This document shows positions 19,510 through 29,161 of a DNA stretch of 64,000 nt, one piece after another (position 1 is the first letter of the stretch; each line of letters opens with the position of its first letter). The notes under the pieces were generated by a model. It was not told the origin of the DNA. It made no database searches and worked only from the letters and a program-made list of their open reading frames with translations. Where the stretch lies: contig NZ_CP086136.1 of assembly GCF_017565645.3 (NCBI RefSeq), forward strand, positions 6,121,501 through 6,185,500. The letters run 5' to 3'. The stretch is from Bradyrhizobium barranii subsp. barranii. GTDB taxonomy: Bacteria; Pseudomonadota; Alphaproteobacteria; Rhizobiales; Xanthobacteraceae. The translations under genes were made by a program, and so were the position numbers.

Positions 19510-19839
19510 ATGGCTAAGAAGGATTCGGCCAAGAAGGATTCGGCGAAGAAGGCAGCCGCTCCCGCCACCATCACGCTCAAGCACCTCGCCGCCGACATCG
19601 CGGAGAGCCAGGACCTCTCGAAGAAGCACGCCGAGGCCGTCCTGACCGACATGGTCGATCTGATCGCCAAGCACCTCAAGAAGGGCGACCGCGTCCGCAT
19701 CGTCGGGCTCGGCATCCTCCAGGTCCGCAAGCGCGCCGCCCGCACCGGCCGCAACCCCACCACCGGCGAGGCGATCCACATCAAGGCCAGCAAGAAGGTC
19801 GCCTTCCGCCCGGTCAAGGAGCTCAAGGAAGCGATCTGA
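19510..19839 (+). CDS. HU-family DNA-binding protein with lysine-rich tail
   Basis: A 109-residue nucleoid protein. Residues 1-20 are a Lys/Ala/Ser tail built from tandem AKKDS units; residues 20-109 form the HU/IHF fold, with the beta-arm region GRNPTTGEAIHIKASKKVAF that inserts into the minor groove. GAGGAGG lies just upstream of the ATG at 19510; longer starts lack a site. It binds and bends DNA as a dimer. It stands alone between tRNA-Asp and pepT. Confidence 0.92.
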   Translation: MAKKDSAKKDSAKKAAAPATITLKHLAADIAESQDLSKKHAEAVLTDMVDLIAKHLKKGDRVRIVGLGILQVRKRAARTGRNPTTGEAIHIKASKKVAFRPVKELKEAI

Positions 19840-19957
19840 GGTGACGTTTCGTTAAGCCTGATCCGCTTCGTTCCGGCCGCATCACGGCCCGCTTTTCTGA
19901 TATACCGCCTGCTTCCCCCAAGCCTTGCTTCCCCAAGACCCGGCGGTTTGACCAGAA

Positions 19958-21208
19958 ATGTCCTCCCTCTCCTTTTCGCACACCGTGACCGAACGCTTCC
20001 TGCGCTACGTCACCATCGACACCCAGTCCGATCCGGAATCCCCGACCTCGCCCTCGACCGAGAAGCAGAAAGATCTCGGCCGCGTGCTCGCCGCCGAGCT
20101 GAAGGCCATGGGCGTCGCCGACGCGCATCTCGACGACTTCGGCTACGTCTACGGAACGATCCCGGCCAATACGACCAAGAAGGTGCCGGTGATCTGCTTC
20201 TGCTCGCACATGGACACCTCGCCCGACGTGACCGGCAAGGACGTCAAGCCGCAGCTGGTGAAGGACTATCGCGGCGGCGATATCACCCTGCCGGGCGATA
20301 CCAGCCAGGTGATCCGCTTCACTGAACATCCCGCGCTGAAGAACCAGATCGGCAACGACATCATCACCACCGACGGCACCACGCTCTTGGGCGCCGACAA
20401 CAAGGCCGGCGTCGCCGAGATCATGGATGCCGCGCACTTCTTCATCAACACCCCCCATGTGAAGCACGGCACCATCAAGATCCTGTTCACGCCGGACGAG
20501 GAGATCGGCCGCGGCGTCGACAATGTCGACCTGAAGAAGCTCGGCGCCGATTTCGGCTACACCATGGACGGCGAGAGCGCCGGCAGCGTCGAGGACGAGA
20601 CCTTCTCGGCCGACGGCGCCACCATCACCATCAACGGCGTCAGCGCCCATCCAGGCTACGCCAAGGGCAAGATGGAGCACGCGATCAAGATCGCAGCCGC
20701 CATCGTCGAGCGGCTGCCAAAGGAAGGCTGCTCGCCCGAGACGACGTCAGGCAAGCAGGGCTTTCTGCATCCGATTGGCATCGACGGTGCGCTGGAGCAG
20801 GCGACGCTGTCCTTCATCGTGCGCGACTTCACCGAGGAAGGTCTGAAGGAGAAGGAAGTCCTGCTCGAGGGCATCGTCAAGGATGTGATGAAGGACTATC
20901 CGCGCTCGACCTACAAGTTCGAGGTCAGGGAGCAGTACCGCAACATGAAGCAGGTGATCGACCGTCACCCGCAGATCCTCGAATACGCCATTGAGGCGAT
21001 CCGCCGTGCCGGCCTGCGCCCGATGCGCACCGCGATCCGCGGCGGCACCGACGGCTCGCGCCTGTCCTTCATGGGCCTGCCCTGCCCCAACATCTTTGCC
21101 GGCGAGCACGCGTTTCATTCGCGGCTCGAATGGGTCAGCCGGCAGGATATGGAAAAGGCGGTACAGACGATCGTGCATCTCGCGATGATTTGGGAGGAGA
21201 AGGCGTAG
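19958..21208 (+). CDS. pepT: Peptidase T (tripeptide aminopeptidase)
   Basis: A 416-residue M20 metallopeptidase that removes the N-terminal residue of tripeptides in the cytoplasm. Zinc-site motifs are visible: CSHMDTSPD near residue 82 (His, then Asp), GTTLLGADNKAGVAEI near 140 (Asp), FTPDEEIG near 175 (catalytic Glu pair) and the C-terminal GEHAFHSRLEWV with its His ligand. The length fits PepT. It is the only gene in its unit; a hairpin follows the stop. Confidence 0.95.
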   Translation: MSSLSFSHTVTERFLRYVTIDTQSDPESPTSPSTEKQKDLGRVLAAELKAMGVADAHLDDFGYVYGTIPANTTKKVPVICFCSHMDTSPDVTGKDVKPQLVKDYRGGDITLPGDTSQVIRFTEHPALKNQIGNDIITTDGTTLLGADNKAGVAEIMDAAHFFINTPHVKHGTIKILFTPDEEIGRGVDNVDLKKLGADFGYTMDGESAGSVEDETFSADGATITINGVSAHPGYAKGKMEHAIKIAAAIVERLPKEGCSPETTSGKQGFLHPIGIDGALEQATLSFIVRDFTEEGLKEKEVLLEGIVKDVMKDYPRSTYKFEVREQYRNMKQVIDRHPQILEYAIEAIRRAGLRPMRTAIRGGTDGSRLSFMGLPCPNIFAGEHAFHSRLEWVSRQDMEKAVQTIVHLAMIWEEKA

Positions 21209-21319
21209 GAACGCCGCACCTCCCGGCAGCAGGGCAAAATAATTCCGAGCCCTGCGGAACGATCCAGAGCGGGGCGCGTTAGCGCCTCAAGTCCCAAGGA
21301 TGAGAATGTGAGCACATAA

Positions 21320-21354
21320 GGCCTCAGCCGGTCAGCCCCGGGCTGGGGCCTTTC
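21320..21354 (+). terminator. Probable terminator after pepT
   Basis: GGCCTCAGCC and GGCTGGGGCC form a ten-base stem with one mismatch around an 11-base loop, followed by TTTCCG. The T run is short. It lies about 110 bases after the pepT stop and could also end the convergent CDF transcript. Confidence 0.55.
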
Positions 21355-21391
21355 CGCGTTTGGATCGGACGCAAAGGCCCCCCTCAGGCAG

Positions 21392-22099
21392 TCACGGCAG
21401 CTTGCCCGCCGCGATACTCTGCCCATGCTTGCCGCAGGATTTGCAGGACGAGGTCAGGAAGATTCCGGCCATCACGCCGGCGACAGCCAGATCGGGCCAT
21501 GCCGTCGCGGTTCCGAATACGCCGATGGCAGCGACCATCACGATGACGTTGCCGATCGCGTCATTGCGCGAGCAGAGCCAAACCGAGCGCACATTGGCGT
21601 CACCGTCCTTGTAGCGCGCGAGCAGGAGAACCGAGGTGAGGTTCGCCGCCAGCGCGGCCAGGCTCATCGCCCCCATCAGCTCCGCACGTGGGAGCCCCAG
21701 GACCAGGGTCTGATAGAGCGTTGACCCGAACACCCAGGCGGCCATGGCACTGAGCGACAACCCCTTGAACAACGCGGCGGTGGCACGCGTCTTGATGCTC
21801 GCGCCGATCACCGAAAGGCTCAGGCCGTAGGTGACCGTGTCGGCGAGGAAGTCGAGAGCGTCGGCCTTGAGAGCCTGGGAGCCGGCCAAATGGCCCGCCG
21901 CCATTTCACTCACGAACATCGCCGCGTTGATGGCGATGACGGTCCACAGCACGCGCTTGTATCGCGGATCGAGCCCGTCGAAGACCGGAACGCCCGCCGA
22001 GCAGCAGTCGGCGCAGCCTGACGCGGCGACTTCCTCCACACGGGGCTTGGCGGCTTCCCCACAGCACGCATCGTGCGAGCGGCAAGACTCTTCGGGCAT
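21392..22099 (-). CDS. Cation diffusion facilitator with Cys-rich N-terminus, no C-terminal domain
   Basis: A 235-residue CDF-like transporter. The N-terminus carries cysteines at CRSHDACC and CADCC, likely metal-binding. About six membrane segments follow. The first metal motif has two Asp in DALDFLADTVTYG, the second is unusual: NDAIGN in SRNDAIGNVIVMV, with Asn where Asp is normal. The cytoplasmic domain found in most CDF proteins is replaced by a short tail with CKSCGKHG. AGGGAG precedes the ATG. It is divergent from the CzcCBA genes and probably exports or senses the same metals. Confidence 0.85.
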   Translation of the reverse strand: MPEESCRSHDACCGEAAKPRVEEVAASGCADCCSAGVPVFDGLDPRYKRVLWTVIAINAAMFVSEMAAGHLAGSQALKADALDFLADTVTYGLSLSVIGASIKTRATAALFKGLSLSAMAAWVFGSTLYQTLVLGLPRAELMGAMSLAALAANLTSVLLLARYKDGDANVRSVWLCSRNDAIGNVIVMVAAIGVFGTATAWPDLAVAGVMAGIFLTSSCKSCGKHGQSIAAGKLP

Positions 22100-22285
22100 T
22101 CCGAGCTCCCTCTCGTCGCTTCTATCTTACCATGGGACCGCAACGATGGCGATGAACGGACGTCGCTGCTTGCAATCGCATGGATACATGCGGGTGCGAC
22201 GTTCAGTTCCGCACACGTAACATTATTGCGGGTCGACACTGTTCCGGTCGCCTGCTACGAACCCGGACGTAACCAGAGTGACTTC

Positions 22286-22648
22286 GTGACTGCGATCCGC
22301 CGCCCGATCAGATTGTTTCGCCTGCGCAACTGGCGCGGGCTGTTGGCTGCGTGTCTCGCAATCAGCTATCTGCTGTCGGGCGTGTTGCATACGTGCCAAT
22401 GCCTGGACGTGACCAATCCGTTCGGCCAGCTGGAAATCGCTGCGTCGCCGGGACCCGATTCCGGAGATACGGATAGCAAGACGCTGGCAGCCCATCACTG
22501 TCATGGCTGTTTCTCGGTGGTCTTCGCACAACTGCTGCTGCCTGACGCAATGTCGGAGCTGGTGGCCGCGTCAGATCCGCCTCGCCTGACAGTGCTTGCA
22601 GGCGTCGTGCCTGACACCGACTCTCCGCCCCCCAAACATCTGACCTGA
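22286..22648 (+). CDS. Small Cys/His-containing secreted or membrane protein before CzcCBA
   Basis: A protein of about 120 residues read from the GTG at 22286; the start is uncertain because no in-frame ATG exists and the ribosome site is weak. A hydrophobic segment lies near residues 15-35, followed by HTCQCLD and later AHHCHGCFSVVFAQ. The position just before czcC matches that of czcI in Cupriavidus, a small periplasmic modulator of the pump, but I cannot confirm homology. Confidence 0.6.
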   Translation: MTAIRRPIRLFRLRNWRGLLAACLAISYLLSGVLHTCQCLDVTNPFGQLEIAASPGPDSGDTDSKTLAAHHCHGCFSVVFAQLLLPDAMSELVAASDPPRLTVLAGVVPDTDSPPPKHLT

Positions 22649-22703
22649 ACTGATCAGCCGGGCGCCCGTGCGCCTACGATGCTATTGTTCACAGGTCACC
22701 TTC

Positions 22704-23978
22704 ATGTCTTGCAGACGGACTGCCGCGCGCCTGGCGTGCGCGATGGCGATTTTCGTCAGCCCCTGGCTGACGCAGCACGCGCACGCCCAGACGCTTACGA
22801 TGCGAAGCGCGCTGTCGCGCGCGCTGGCCGCGAGCCCGCGGCTGACCGCGGCGGAGCGCGACGTCGGCATCGCCACCGGTCAGCGCATCCAGGCCGGCGC
22901 GCTGCTCAATCCGGAACTGTCCTATGAGCAGGACAATTCGTTCGGGTCGGGCATCTATCGCGGCACGAGATCGGCCGAGACCACGCTCCAGATCAGCCAG
23001 GCCTTCGAGCTGTTCGGCAAGCGTGATGCGCGGATCGCCGCAGGCGCCGCCGGCATCGAGGTGGCCGCGATCCAGCGCAAGGCCGCCAGGCTGGAGGTGC
23101 TGTCGGAGACTGCGATCGCCTTCCTCAGCGTGCTCGGCGCGCAGCAGCGCATCCAGATCCTCGACGAGCAGATCGCGGCGATCGACCGGCTGACGCCGCT
23201 GCTGCGCCGCCGCGTCGAGGCCGGCGCCTCCTCGCCGGCCGAGACCGGCCGCGCCGAGGTCGCGTCCGCCCTGGTGAAGGCCGACCGCGAACGCTTCAAG
23301 GCAACGCTGGCGAGCGCCAGGCGCGAGCTTGCGGTGCTGATGGGGGATCCCGCGGCAAAGTTCGGCGAGGTCTCCGGCCGGCTCGATACCACGGGAAAGA
23401 CGCCGACGTTCCAGTCGGTCGTGGCCGCCATCGATGCCAATCCGCAGCTGGTGCGCTGGACGGCGGTGTATGCCCAGCGCAATGCCGAGCTGTTGATGGC
23501 GCGCTTAAGGCCCTATCCCGACGTACGGATCGCGGCGGGATGGCGCCATTTCAACGAGACCAATGACGACGCGGTGCGCCTCACCGTCTCGGTGCCGATT
23601 CCCGTGTTCGACCAGAACCAGGGCAACATCCTCTCGGCGCAGGAAAGCCTCGCCAAAACCAGGGCCGAGCGCGAGGCCAACCGCAACACGCTGATCGTTG
23701 TCGCCGGCCGCGCCTACGACTCGCTCCAGGGCTCGCTGCGCGAGCTCGCGGTGCTGCGCGAGACCGCGATTCCGAAGGCCACGGAAGCCTCGGAAGCGAT
23801 CGCGCAGGGCTACGGCCAGGGCCGCTTCTCCCTGCTCGAAGTGCTCGACGCCCAGGCGAGCGTCACCCAGGCGCGGCTGCGCGAGCAGGAGGCGCTGCAG
23901 AACTTCCATGCCGGCGTCGCGACCATCGAAGGCCTCGTCGGCAATCCCTTTGCGCTGGCCCGGGAGAGCGCGCGATGA
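22704..23978 (+). CDS. Outer-membrane efflux protein, CzcC type
   Basis: A 424-residue TolC-family protein. I chose the ATG at 22704 because AGGT precedes it and the next 28 residues read as a signal peptide ending in HAHAQ. Two repeated outer-membrane efflux domains follow, rich in long helices (SLLEVLDAQASVTQARLREQ is typical). It forms the outer-membrane channel of the metal pump with the next two genes. Its stop overlaps the adaptor start by four bases. Confidence 0.92.
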   Translation: MSCRRTAARLACAMAIFVSPWLTQHAHAQTLTMRSALSRALAASPRLTAAERDVGIATGQRIQAGALLNPELSYEQDNSFGSGIYRGTRSAETTLQISQAFELFGKRDARIAAGAAGIEVAAIQRKAARLEVLSETAIAFLSVLGAQQRIQILDEQIAAIDRLTPLLRRRVEAGASSPAETGRAEVASALVKADRERFKATLASARRELAVLMGDPAAKFGEVSGRLDTTGKTPTFQSVVAAIDANPQLVRWTAVYAQRNAELLMARLRPYPDVRIAAGWRHFNETNDDAVRLTVSVPIPVFDQNQGNILSAQESLAKTRAEREANRNTLIVVAGRAYDSLQGSLRELAVLRETAIPKATEASEAIAQGYGQGRFSLLEVLDAQASVTQARLREQEALQNFHAGVATIEGLVGNPFALARESAR

Positions 23979-24952
23979 AGACATCCTCCACCATTCTCGT
24001 CGCCATCGTGGCCGCAGCACTCGGCGCCTACGGCTATTCCCTCCTCGCCCCTGCCGGGGTCACGCACACCGAGCATGCCGCGGAGAAGAAGCCGGAGAAG
24101 CCGAACGACCATGTCGAGCAGGACGAGCACGGCGCCGACCGCATCCGCATCTCCGACGTCAAGCTGGCGGCCGCCGGTGTCACGCTGGCGGAGGCCGGGA
24201 GTGCGACGCTGACCGATACGCTGTCCTTCAACGGCATCTTGCGCGCCAACCAGGAAGCCGTCGTGCAGGTGACGCCGCGCTTTCCGGGGGTCGCCAAATC
24301 GATCCAGAAGCGCATCGGCGACAGGGTCGGCAAGGACGATCTGCTCGCCGCGATCGAGAGCAACCAGAGCCTCACCGTCTACGAGCTGAAGGCGCCGATC
24401 GCCGGCACCATCATCGAGCGGCAGATCTCGCTCGGCGAATACGCCTCCGAGCAGAAGCCGGCCTTCGTGGTGGCCGACCTCTCGACGATCTGGGTCGACC
24501 TGTCGATCTACCGGCAGGACCTCCGGCGCGTCCGCCTCAACGACGAGGTGCTGATCGATCCCGACGACGGCCGCGGCGAGATCAAGGGCACGATCTCCTA
24601 CATGGCGCCGATCGGCAGCAGCGAGACCCAGACCGCGCTCGCCCGCGTGGTGCTGCCAAATCCGGACGGACGCCTGCGTCCCGGTCTGTTCGTCACGGCG
24701 CGGCTGATCCTCGCCGCGCGCAACGTCGCGGTCGCCGTGCGCCGAAGTGCGATCCAGACGCTGGAGAACAGGACCATTGTGTTCGTCCGCGAGGACGGCG
24801 ACAAGATCGAGGCGCGTCCCGTGGAGCTCGGGGATTCCGATCCGCGCCATGTCGAGATCAAGGCGGGTCTTTCGGCCGGCGAGCATTACGTCGCGGAGAA
24901 TAGTTTTGTCGTGAAGGCGGAGATGGGCAAGGGCGAGGCGGAACATGATTGA
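23975..24952 (+). CDS. RND efflux periplasmic adaptor, CzcB type
   Basis: A 325-residue adaptor. One N-terminal membrane anchor (about residues 5-25) is followed by a His/Glu/Lys-rich linker. The lipoyl-like half motifs LRANQEAVVQVTPRFPGVAK and LKAPIAGTIIERQISLGEYA follow, then beta-barrel and membrane-proximal domains. It links the outer-membrane channel to the RND pump. The start overlaps the CzcC-type stop (ATGA), and its end overlaps the pump start by eight bases, so the three genes are tightly coupled. Confidence 0.93.
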   Translation: MKTSSTILVAIVAAALGAYGYSLLAPAGVTHTEHAAEKKPEKPNDHVEQDEHGADRIRISDVKLAAAGVTLAEAGSATLTDTLSFNGILRANQEAVVQVTPRFPGVAKSIQKRIGDRVGKDDLLAAIESNQSLTVYELKAPIAGTIIERQISLGEYASEQKPAFVVADLSTIWVDLSIYRQDLRRVRLNDEVLIDPDDGRGEIKGTISYMAPIGSSETQTALARVVLPNPDGRLRPGLFVTARLILAARNVAVAVRRSAIQTLENRTIVFVREDGDKIEARPVELGDSDPRHVEIKAGLSAGEHYVAENSFVVKAEMGKGEAEHD

Positions 24953-27900
24953 GCGCCTCATCGCCGTCTCGCTTCAACAGCGCTGGCTGGTCCTGGTGCT
25001 CGCGCTCGGCGCCGTCGCTTTCGGAGCGTGGAATTTCCAGCGCCTGCCGATCGATGCTGTCCCTGACATCACCAACGTCCAGGTCCAGATCAACACCCGC
25101 GCGCCCGGCTACTCGCCGCTCGAAACCGAGCAGCGCATCACCTTCCCCGTCGAGACCGCGATGGGCGGCCTGCCGAAGCTCGATTACACCCGCTCGCTGT
25201 CGCGCTACGGCCTGAGCCAGGTGACGGTCGTGTTCAAGGACGGCACCGACATCTATTTTGCCCGCCAGCTCGTGGGCGAGCGCATCCAGCAGGTGAAGGA
25301 TCAGCTTCCGGCGGGCGTCGAGGTCGCGATGGGCCCGGTCTCGACCGGCCTGGGCGAAATCTTCATGTACACCGTCGAGGCAAAGGCGGGCGCGAAGACG
25401 CAAGGCGGTCACGACTATTCGCTGACCGATCTGCGCACCGTGCAGGACTGGATCATCCGGCCGCAGCTTCGCAACGTGCCCGGGGTGATCGAGGTCAACA
25501 CCATCGGCGGGTTCGAGCGGCAGTTCCACGTGCTGCCGGACCCCGGCAAGCTGATGGCCTACCGGCTCGGCTTTCGCGACGTCATGACGGCGCTCGCCGC
25601 CAACAACGCCAATGTCGGCGCCGGCTATATCGAACGCAACGGCGAGCAGTATCTCGTGCGCTCCCCGGGCCAGGTCGGCAACATCAGCGAGATCCAGGAC
25701 ATCGTGATCGGCTCGCGGGGCGGCAATCCCGTCAGGATCAGGGATGTCGCCACCGTCAAGGAAGGCCGAGACCTCCGCACGGGAGCGGCGACGCGCGACG
25801 GCGAGGAAACCGTGCTCGGCACCGCCATGCTGCTGATCGGCGAGAACAGCCGCAGCGTGGCGCGCCGCGTCGCAGCCCGTCTCGACGAGATCGCCAAATC
25901 GCTGCCCGACGGCGTCGTGACCCGGACCGTCTACGACCGCACCCATCTGGTCGAAGCCACCATCCGCACGGTCGAAAACAACCTCCTGGAAGGTGCGGCC
26001 CTGGTCGTGGCCGTGCTGTTCCTGATCCTCGGAAACATCCGCGCCGCGCTCGTGGTGGCCTGCGTCATTCCGCTCTCCATGGCCATGACGATCACCGGCA
26101 TGGTCGAAACAAAAGTCAGCGCGAACCTGATGAGCCTGGGGGCGATCGATTTCGGCATCATCGTCGACGGCGCCGTAATCATCGTCGAGAACTGCCTGCG
26201 CATGCTCGCTGAGGCGCAGCGCCAGAAGGGCGGGCTGCTCTCCACCCCCGAACGGCTGCGCGCGATCCTGCGCGGGTCGCGCGAGGTCATCAAGCCGAGC
26301 TTGTTCGGAACGCTGATCATTGCCGTTGTCTACCTGCCCGTGCTGACGCTGACCGGCGTCGAGGGCAAGATGTTCACGCCGATGGCGCTGACCGTGCTGA
26401 TGGCACTCGGCGCCGCGGTGCTGTTCTCCATCACCTTCGTGCCGGCGGCGGTTGCCATCTTCGTCACCGGCAAGGTGTCCGAACACGAAAACCTGTTCAT
26501 GCGGGTGGCGAAGCGCATTTATCTCCCCCTGCTCCGCCTCGCGATCGACAATCGGGTCGCGGTCACCGTCATGGCCGCCGTCATCGTGGTCGCAAGCGGC
26601 ATTGCCGCCGCGCGCATGGGCGGCGAGTTCATCCCGAGCCTGGACGAAGGCGACGTCGCGCTGGCCTCGATCCGGATTCCCGGCACCAGCCTCACGCAGT
26701 CGCTGGATCTGCAAAAGGCGCTGGAAAAGCGCATCAAGGAGATTCCCGAGGTGAAGGAATTCTTCACCCGCATCGGCACCGCCGAAATCGCGACCGACCC
26801 GATGTCGCCGGCGCAGACAGACGGCTACATCATGCTGAAGCCGCGCGCGGAATGGCCCGACCCGGGCAAGCCGAAATCGGAAGTGATCGAGGCCATCGAC
26901 CACGCCGCCGACGACATTCCCGGCAGCGCCTATGAAATCTCCCAGCCGATCCAGTTCCGTGTCAACGAGCTGATCTCCGGCGTGCGCAGCGACGTCGGCA
27001 TCAAGGTCTTCGGCGACGACCTCGACATCCTCCAGGGCGCCGCAAGGCGGGTCGAGGCCGCAATCCGCGGCATCCGCGGCGCCAGCGACGTCAAGATCGA
27101 GCAGGTCTCGGGCCTGCCGATCCTCACCGTCCGGCTCGACCGCCAGGCGCTCGCCCGCTACGGGCTCAGCATCGGTGAGGTGCAGGGGATCGTCGAGATC
27201 GCGGTCGGTGGTAAATCGGCAGGCAAGCTGTTCGAGGGCGACCGCCGTTTCGATATCGTCGTGCGCCTGCCGGAACATCTGCGCGGCAATCTCGACGCGA
27301 TCCGGGCCATCCCGATCCCGCTGCCGCCGAGCGAGGAAGCAGCAGGCGGCACCGCCGTTCGAACAGCCCTGACCGCCTCTCCCCTCGCCCAGATGCGCTA
27401 TGTCCCGCTGTCGTCGGTCGCAACCGTCGATGCGACGCCCGGCCCGAACCAGATCAGCCGCGAGAACGGCAAACGGCGCATCGTCGTCACCGCCAATGTC
27501 CGCGCGCGCGACCTCGGCTCCTTCGTGAGCGAGGCGGAAGCCGCCGTCGCCGAGAAGGTCAAGCTGCCGCCGGGCTATTGGATCGGCTGGGGCGGCCAGT
27601 TCGAGCAGCTGGTGTCGGCGACCAAGCGGCTGACGATCGTGGTGCCGGTGGCGCTGCTGCTGGTGTTCCTGCTGCTGTTCATGGGCATGGGATCGGCGGC
27701 GGATGCGGCTTTGGTGTTCTCCGGCGTGCCGCTGGCGTTGACGGGCGGCGTCGCCGCGCTGCTGCTGCGCGACATCCCGCTGTCGATCAGCGCCGGTGTC
27801 GGCTTCATCGCATTGTCGGGCGTGGCCGTTCTCAACGGCCTCGTCATCATCGCCTTCATCGAACGCCTGCGCAGCGAGGGGCACCCCGTTGCCGACGCGG

Positions 27901-28163
27901 TGCGCGAGGGTGCGCTGACGCGGCTGCGCCCGGTGCTGATGACCGCCCTGGTCGCCTCCCTCGGCTTCGTGCCGATGGCGCTCGCCACCGGCGCCGGCGC
28001 CGAGGTGCAGCGTCCGCTGGCGACCGTGGTGATCGGCGGCATCATCTCCTCGACCGTGCTGACGCTGCTGGTGCTGCCGGCGCTCTATGCGCTGTTCCGG
28101 CGTGACGGGGCTGCCGAAACGCCTACAATGGCGCCTGATTTGGCGGCGTCCGGGGAGCGCTAG
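24945..28163 (+). CDS. Heavy-metal RND efflux pump, CzcA type
   Basis: A 1072-residue proton-driven inner-membrane pump with 12 membrane segments and two large periplasmic loops. The fourth membrane helix reads DFGIIVDGAVIIVEN (from about residue 400). Its two Asp and one Glu are the proton-relay set of Zn/Co/Cd/Ni pumps, and the Cu/Ag-type methionine clusters are not evident. It exports divalent cations together with the adaptor and channel encoded before it. A 1008-codon frame on the opposite strand is a GC-driven shadow. Confidence 0.95.
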   Translation: MIERLIAVSLQQRWLVLVLALGAVAFGAWNFQRLPIDAVPDITNVQVQINTRAPGYSPLETEQRITFPVETAMGGLPKLDYTRSLSRYGLSQVTVVFKDGTDIYFARQLVGERIQQVKDQLPAGVEVAMGPVSTGLGEIFMYTVEAKAGAKTQGGHDYSLTDLRTVQDWIIRPQLRNVPGVIEVNTIGGFERQFHVLPDPGKLMAYRLGFRDVMTALAANNANVGAGYIERNGEQYLVRSPGQVGNISEIQDIVIGSRGGNPVRIRDVATVKEGRDLRTGAATRDGEETVLGTAMLLIGENSRSVARRVAARLDEIAKSLPDGVVTRTVYDRTHLVEATIRTVENNLLEGAALVVAVLFLILGNIRAALVVACVIPLSMAMTITGMVETKVSANLMSLGAIDFGIIVDGAVIIVENCLRMLAEAQRQKGGLLSTPERLRAILRGSREVIKPSLFGTLIIAVVYLPVLTLTGVEGKMFTPMALTVLMALGAAVLFSITFVPAAVAIFVTGKVSEHENLFMRVAKRIYLPLLRLAIDNRVAVTVMAAVIVVASGIAAARMGGEFIPSLDEGDVALASIRIPGTSLTQSLDLQKALEKRIKEIPEVKEFFTRIGTAEIATDPMSPAQTDGYIMLKPRAEWPDPGKPKSEVIEAIDHAADDIPGSAYEISQPIQFRVNELISGVRSDVGIKVFGDDLDILQGAARRVEAAIRGIRGASDVKIEQVSGLPILTVRLDRQALARYGLSIGEVQGIVEIAVGGKSAGKLFEGDRRFDIVVRLPEHLRGNLDAIRAIPIPLPPSEEAAGGTAVRTALTASPLAQMRYVPLSSVATVDATPGPNQISRENGKRRIVVTANVRARDLGSFVSEAEAAVAEKVKLPPGYWIGWGGQFEQLVSATKRLTIVVPVALLLVFLLLFMGMGSAADAALVFSGVPLALTGGVAALLLRDIPLSISAGVGFIALSGVAVLNGLVIIAFIERLRSEGHPVADAVREGALTRLRPVLMTALVASLGFVPMALATGAGAEVQRPLATVVIGGIISSTVLTLLVLPALYALFRRDGAAETPTMAPDLAASGER

Positions 28164-28165
28164 AT

Positions 28166-29140
28166 TTGGGCAGCCACGACCATCACGGGCATCACCACCA
28201 TGATCATGCCGGCCACGGGCATGACCACGGGCATAACCACGGTTCTGGCCACGCGCACGTCCATGCGCCCGCCAATTTCGGCACGGCGTTCGCGATCGGC
28301 ATTTCGCTCAACACCGCGCTGGTCGTGGCCGAGGCGATCTACGGCTATATCGGCAACTCCACCGCCCTGCTCGCCGATGCCGGCCATAACCTCAGCGACG
28401 TGCTCGGCCTGGTCGTGGCCTGGTGCGCATCGATCGCGGCACGGCGTGCGCCGAGCGGCCGCTTCACCTATGGCTTTCGCGCCTCCACCATCCTTGCGGC
28501 GCTGGCGAACGCGGTGTTCCTGCTAGTCGCGACAGGCGCGATCGGCTGGGAGGCGATCTTGCGGCTGCGCGAGCCGGAGCCGGTTGCGGGCGTGACCGTG
28601 ATGGTGGTCGCCGGCATCGGCATCCTCATCAACGGTTTTACCGCCATGCTGTTCGCGCGCGGACGCAAGGACGACATCAACATCGAGGGCGCCTATCTGC
28701 ACATGGCGGCCGACGCCGCGGTCTCGCTCGGCGTCGTGATCTCGGCGGCGCTGATCATCTGGACCGGCTGGCTCTGGCTCGATCCCGTCACCAGCCTCGT
28801 CATCTGCGCCACCATCCTCTGGAGCACCACCAGCCTGCTGCGCGGCTCCATCGACATGTCGATGGCGGCGGCGCCCAAGGGCACCGACATCGCCGCGATC
28901 AAGGTCTTTCTGCTGGAGCGGCCCGGCGTCTCGGGAATCCACGATCTCCACGTCTGGCCGATCTCGACCACCGAGACGGCACTGACCTGCCATCTTGTCA
29001 TGCCCACCGGGGCCGGCGATGCATTCCTGATGGAGACGGCGCAGATGCTGAGGGCGTCGTTCCGCATCGGCCACACCACGCTTCAGATCGAGACGCATCC
29101 GGACAACGGCTGCGCGCTCGCGCCGGATGATGTGGTGTAG
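28166..29140 (+). CDS. CzcD-like cation diffusion facilitator
   Basis: A 324-residue zinc/cadmium/cobalt exporter. It begins with TTG: GGGGAG lies eight bases upstream and no Met codon occurs in the first 130 residues. Residues 3-35 are a His-rich metal-binding tail. Six membrane segments follow, with metal sites LLADAGHNLSDVLGL and HMAADAAVSLG, both with the canonical His and Asp. The C-terminal dimer domain is present. It starts two bases after czcA and belongs to that operon. Confidence 0.93.
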   Translation: MGSHDHHGHHHHDHAGHGHDHGHNHGSGHAHVHAPANFGTAFAIGISLNTALVVAEAIYGYIGNSTALLADAGHNLSDVLGLVVAWCASIAARRAPSGRFTYGFRASTILAALANAVFLLVATGAIGWEAILRLREPEPVAGVTVMVVAGIGILINGFTAMLFARGRKDDINIEGAYLHMAADAAVSLGVVISAALIIWTGWLWLDPVTSLVICATILWSTTSLLRGSIDMSMAAAPKGTDIAAIKVFLLERPGVSGIHDLHVWPISTTETALTCHLVMPTGAGDAFLMETAQMLRASFRIGHTTLQIETHPDNGCALAPDDVV

Positions 29141-29161
29141 GACTCACAGGCCCATCCACGC

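Noticed and set aside
22196..22246. Inverted bases GTGCG...CGCAC between the CDF and czc genes as a metal-regulator operator
   Set aside because: Arms are only five bases with an 11-base spacer and do not match a known metal-regulator site; too weak to list as a feature.
22073..22285. N-terminal extension of the small protein before czcC
   Set aside because: The extra 71 codons overlap the start of the divergent CDF gene, lack hydrophobic or conserved character and have no ribosome site.
24858..27884. Open frame of about 1000 codons on the strand opposite czcA
   Set aside because: Its protein is rich in His, Arg, Asp and Gln in low-complexity runs, as expected of an antisense frame under strong GC3 bias. 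czcA has full family motifs on the plus strand.
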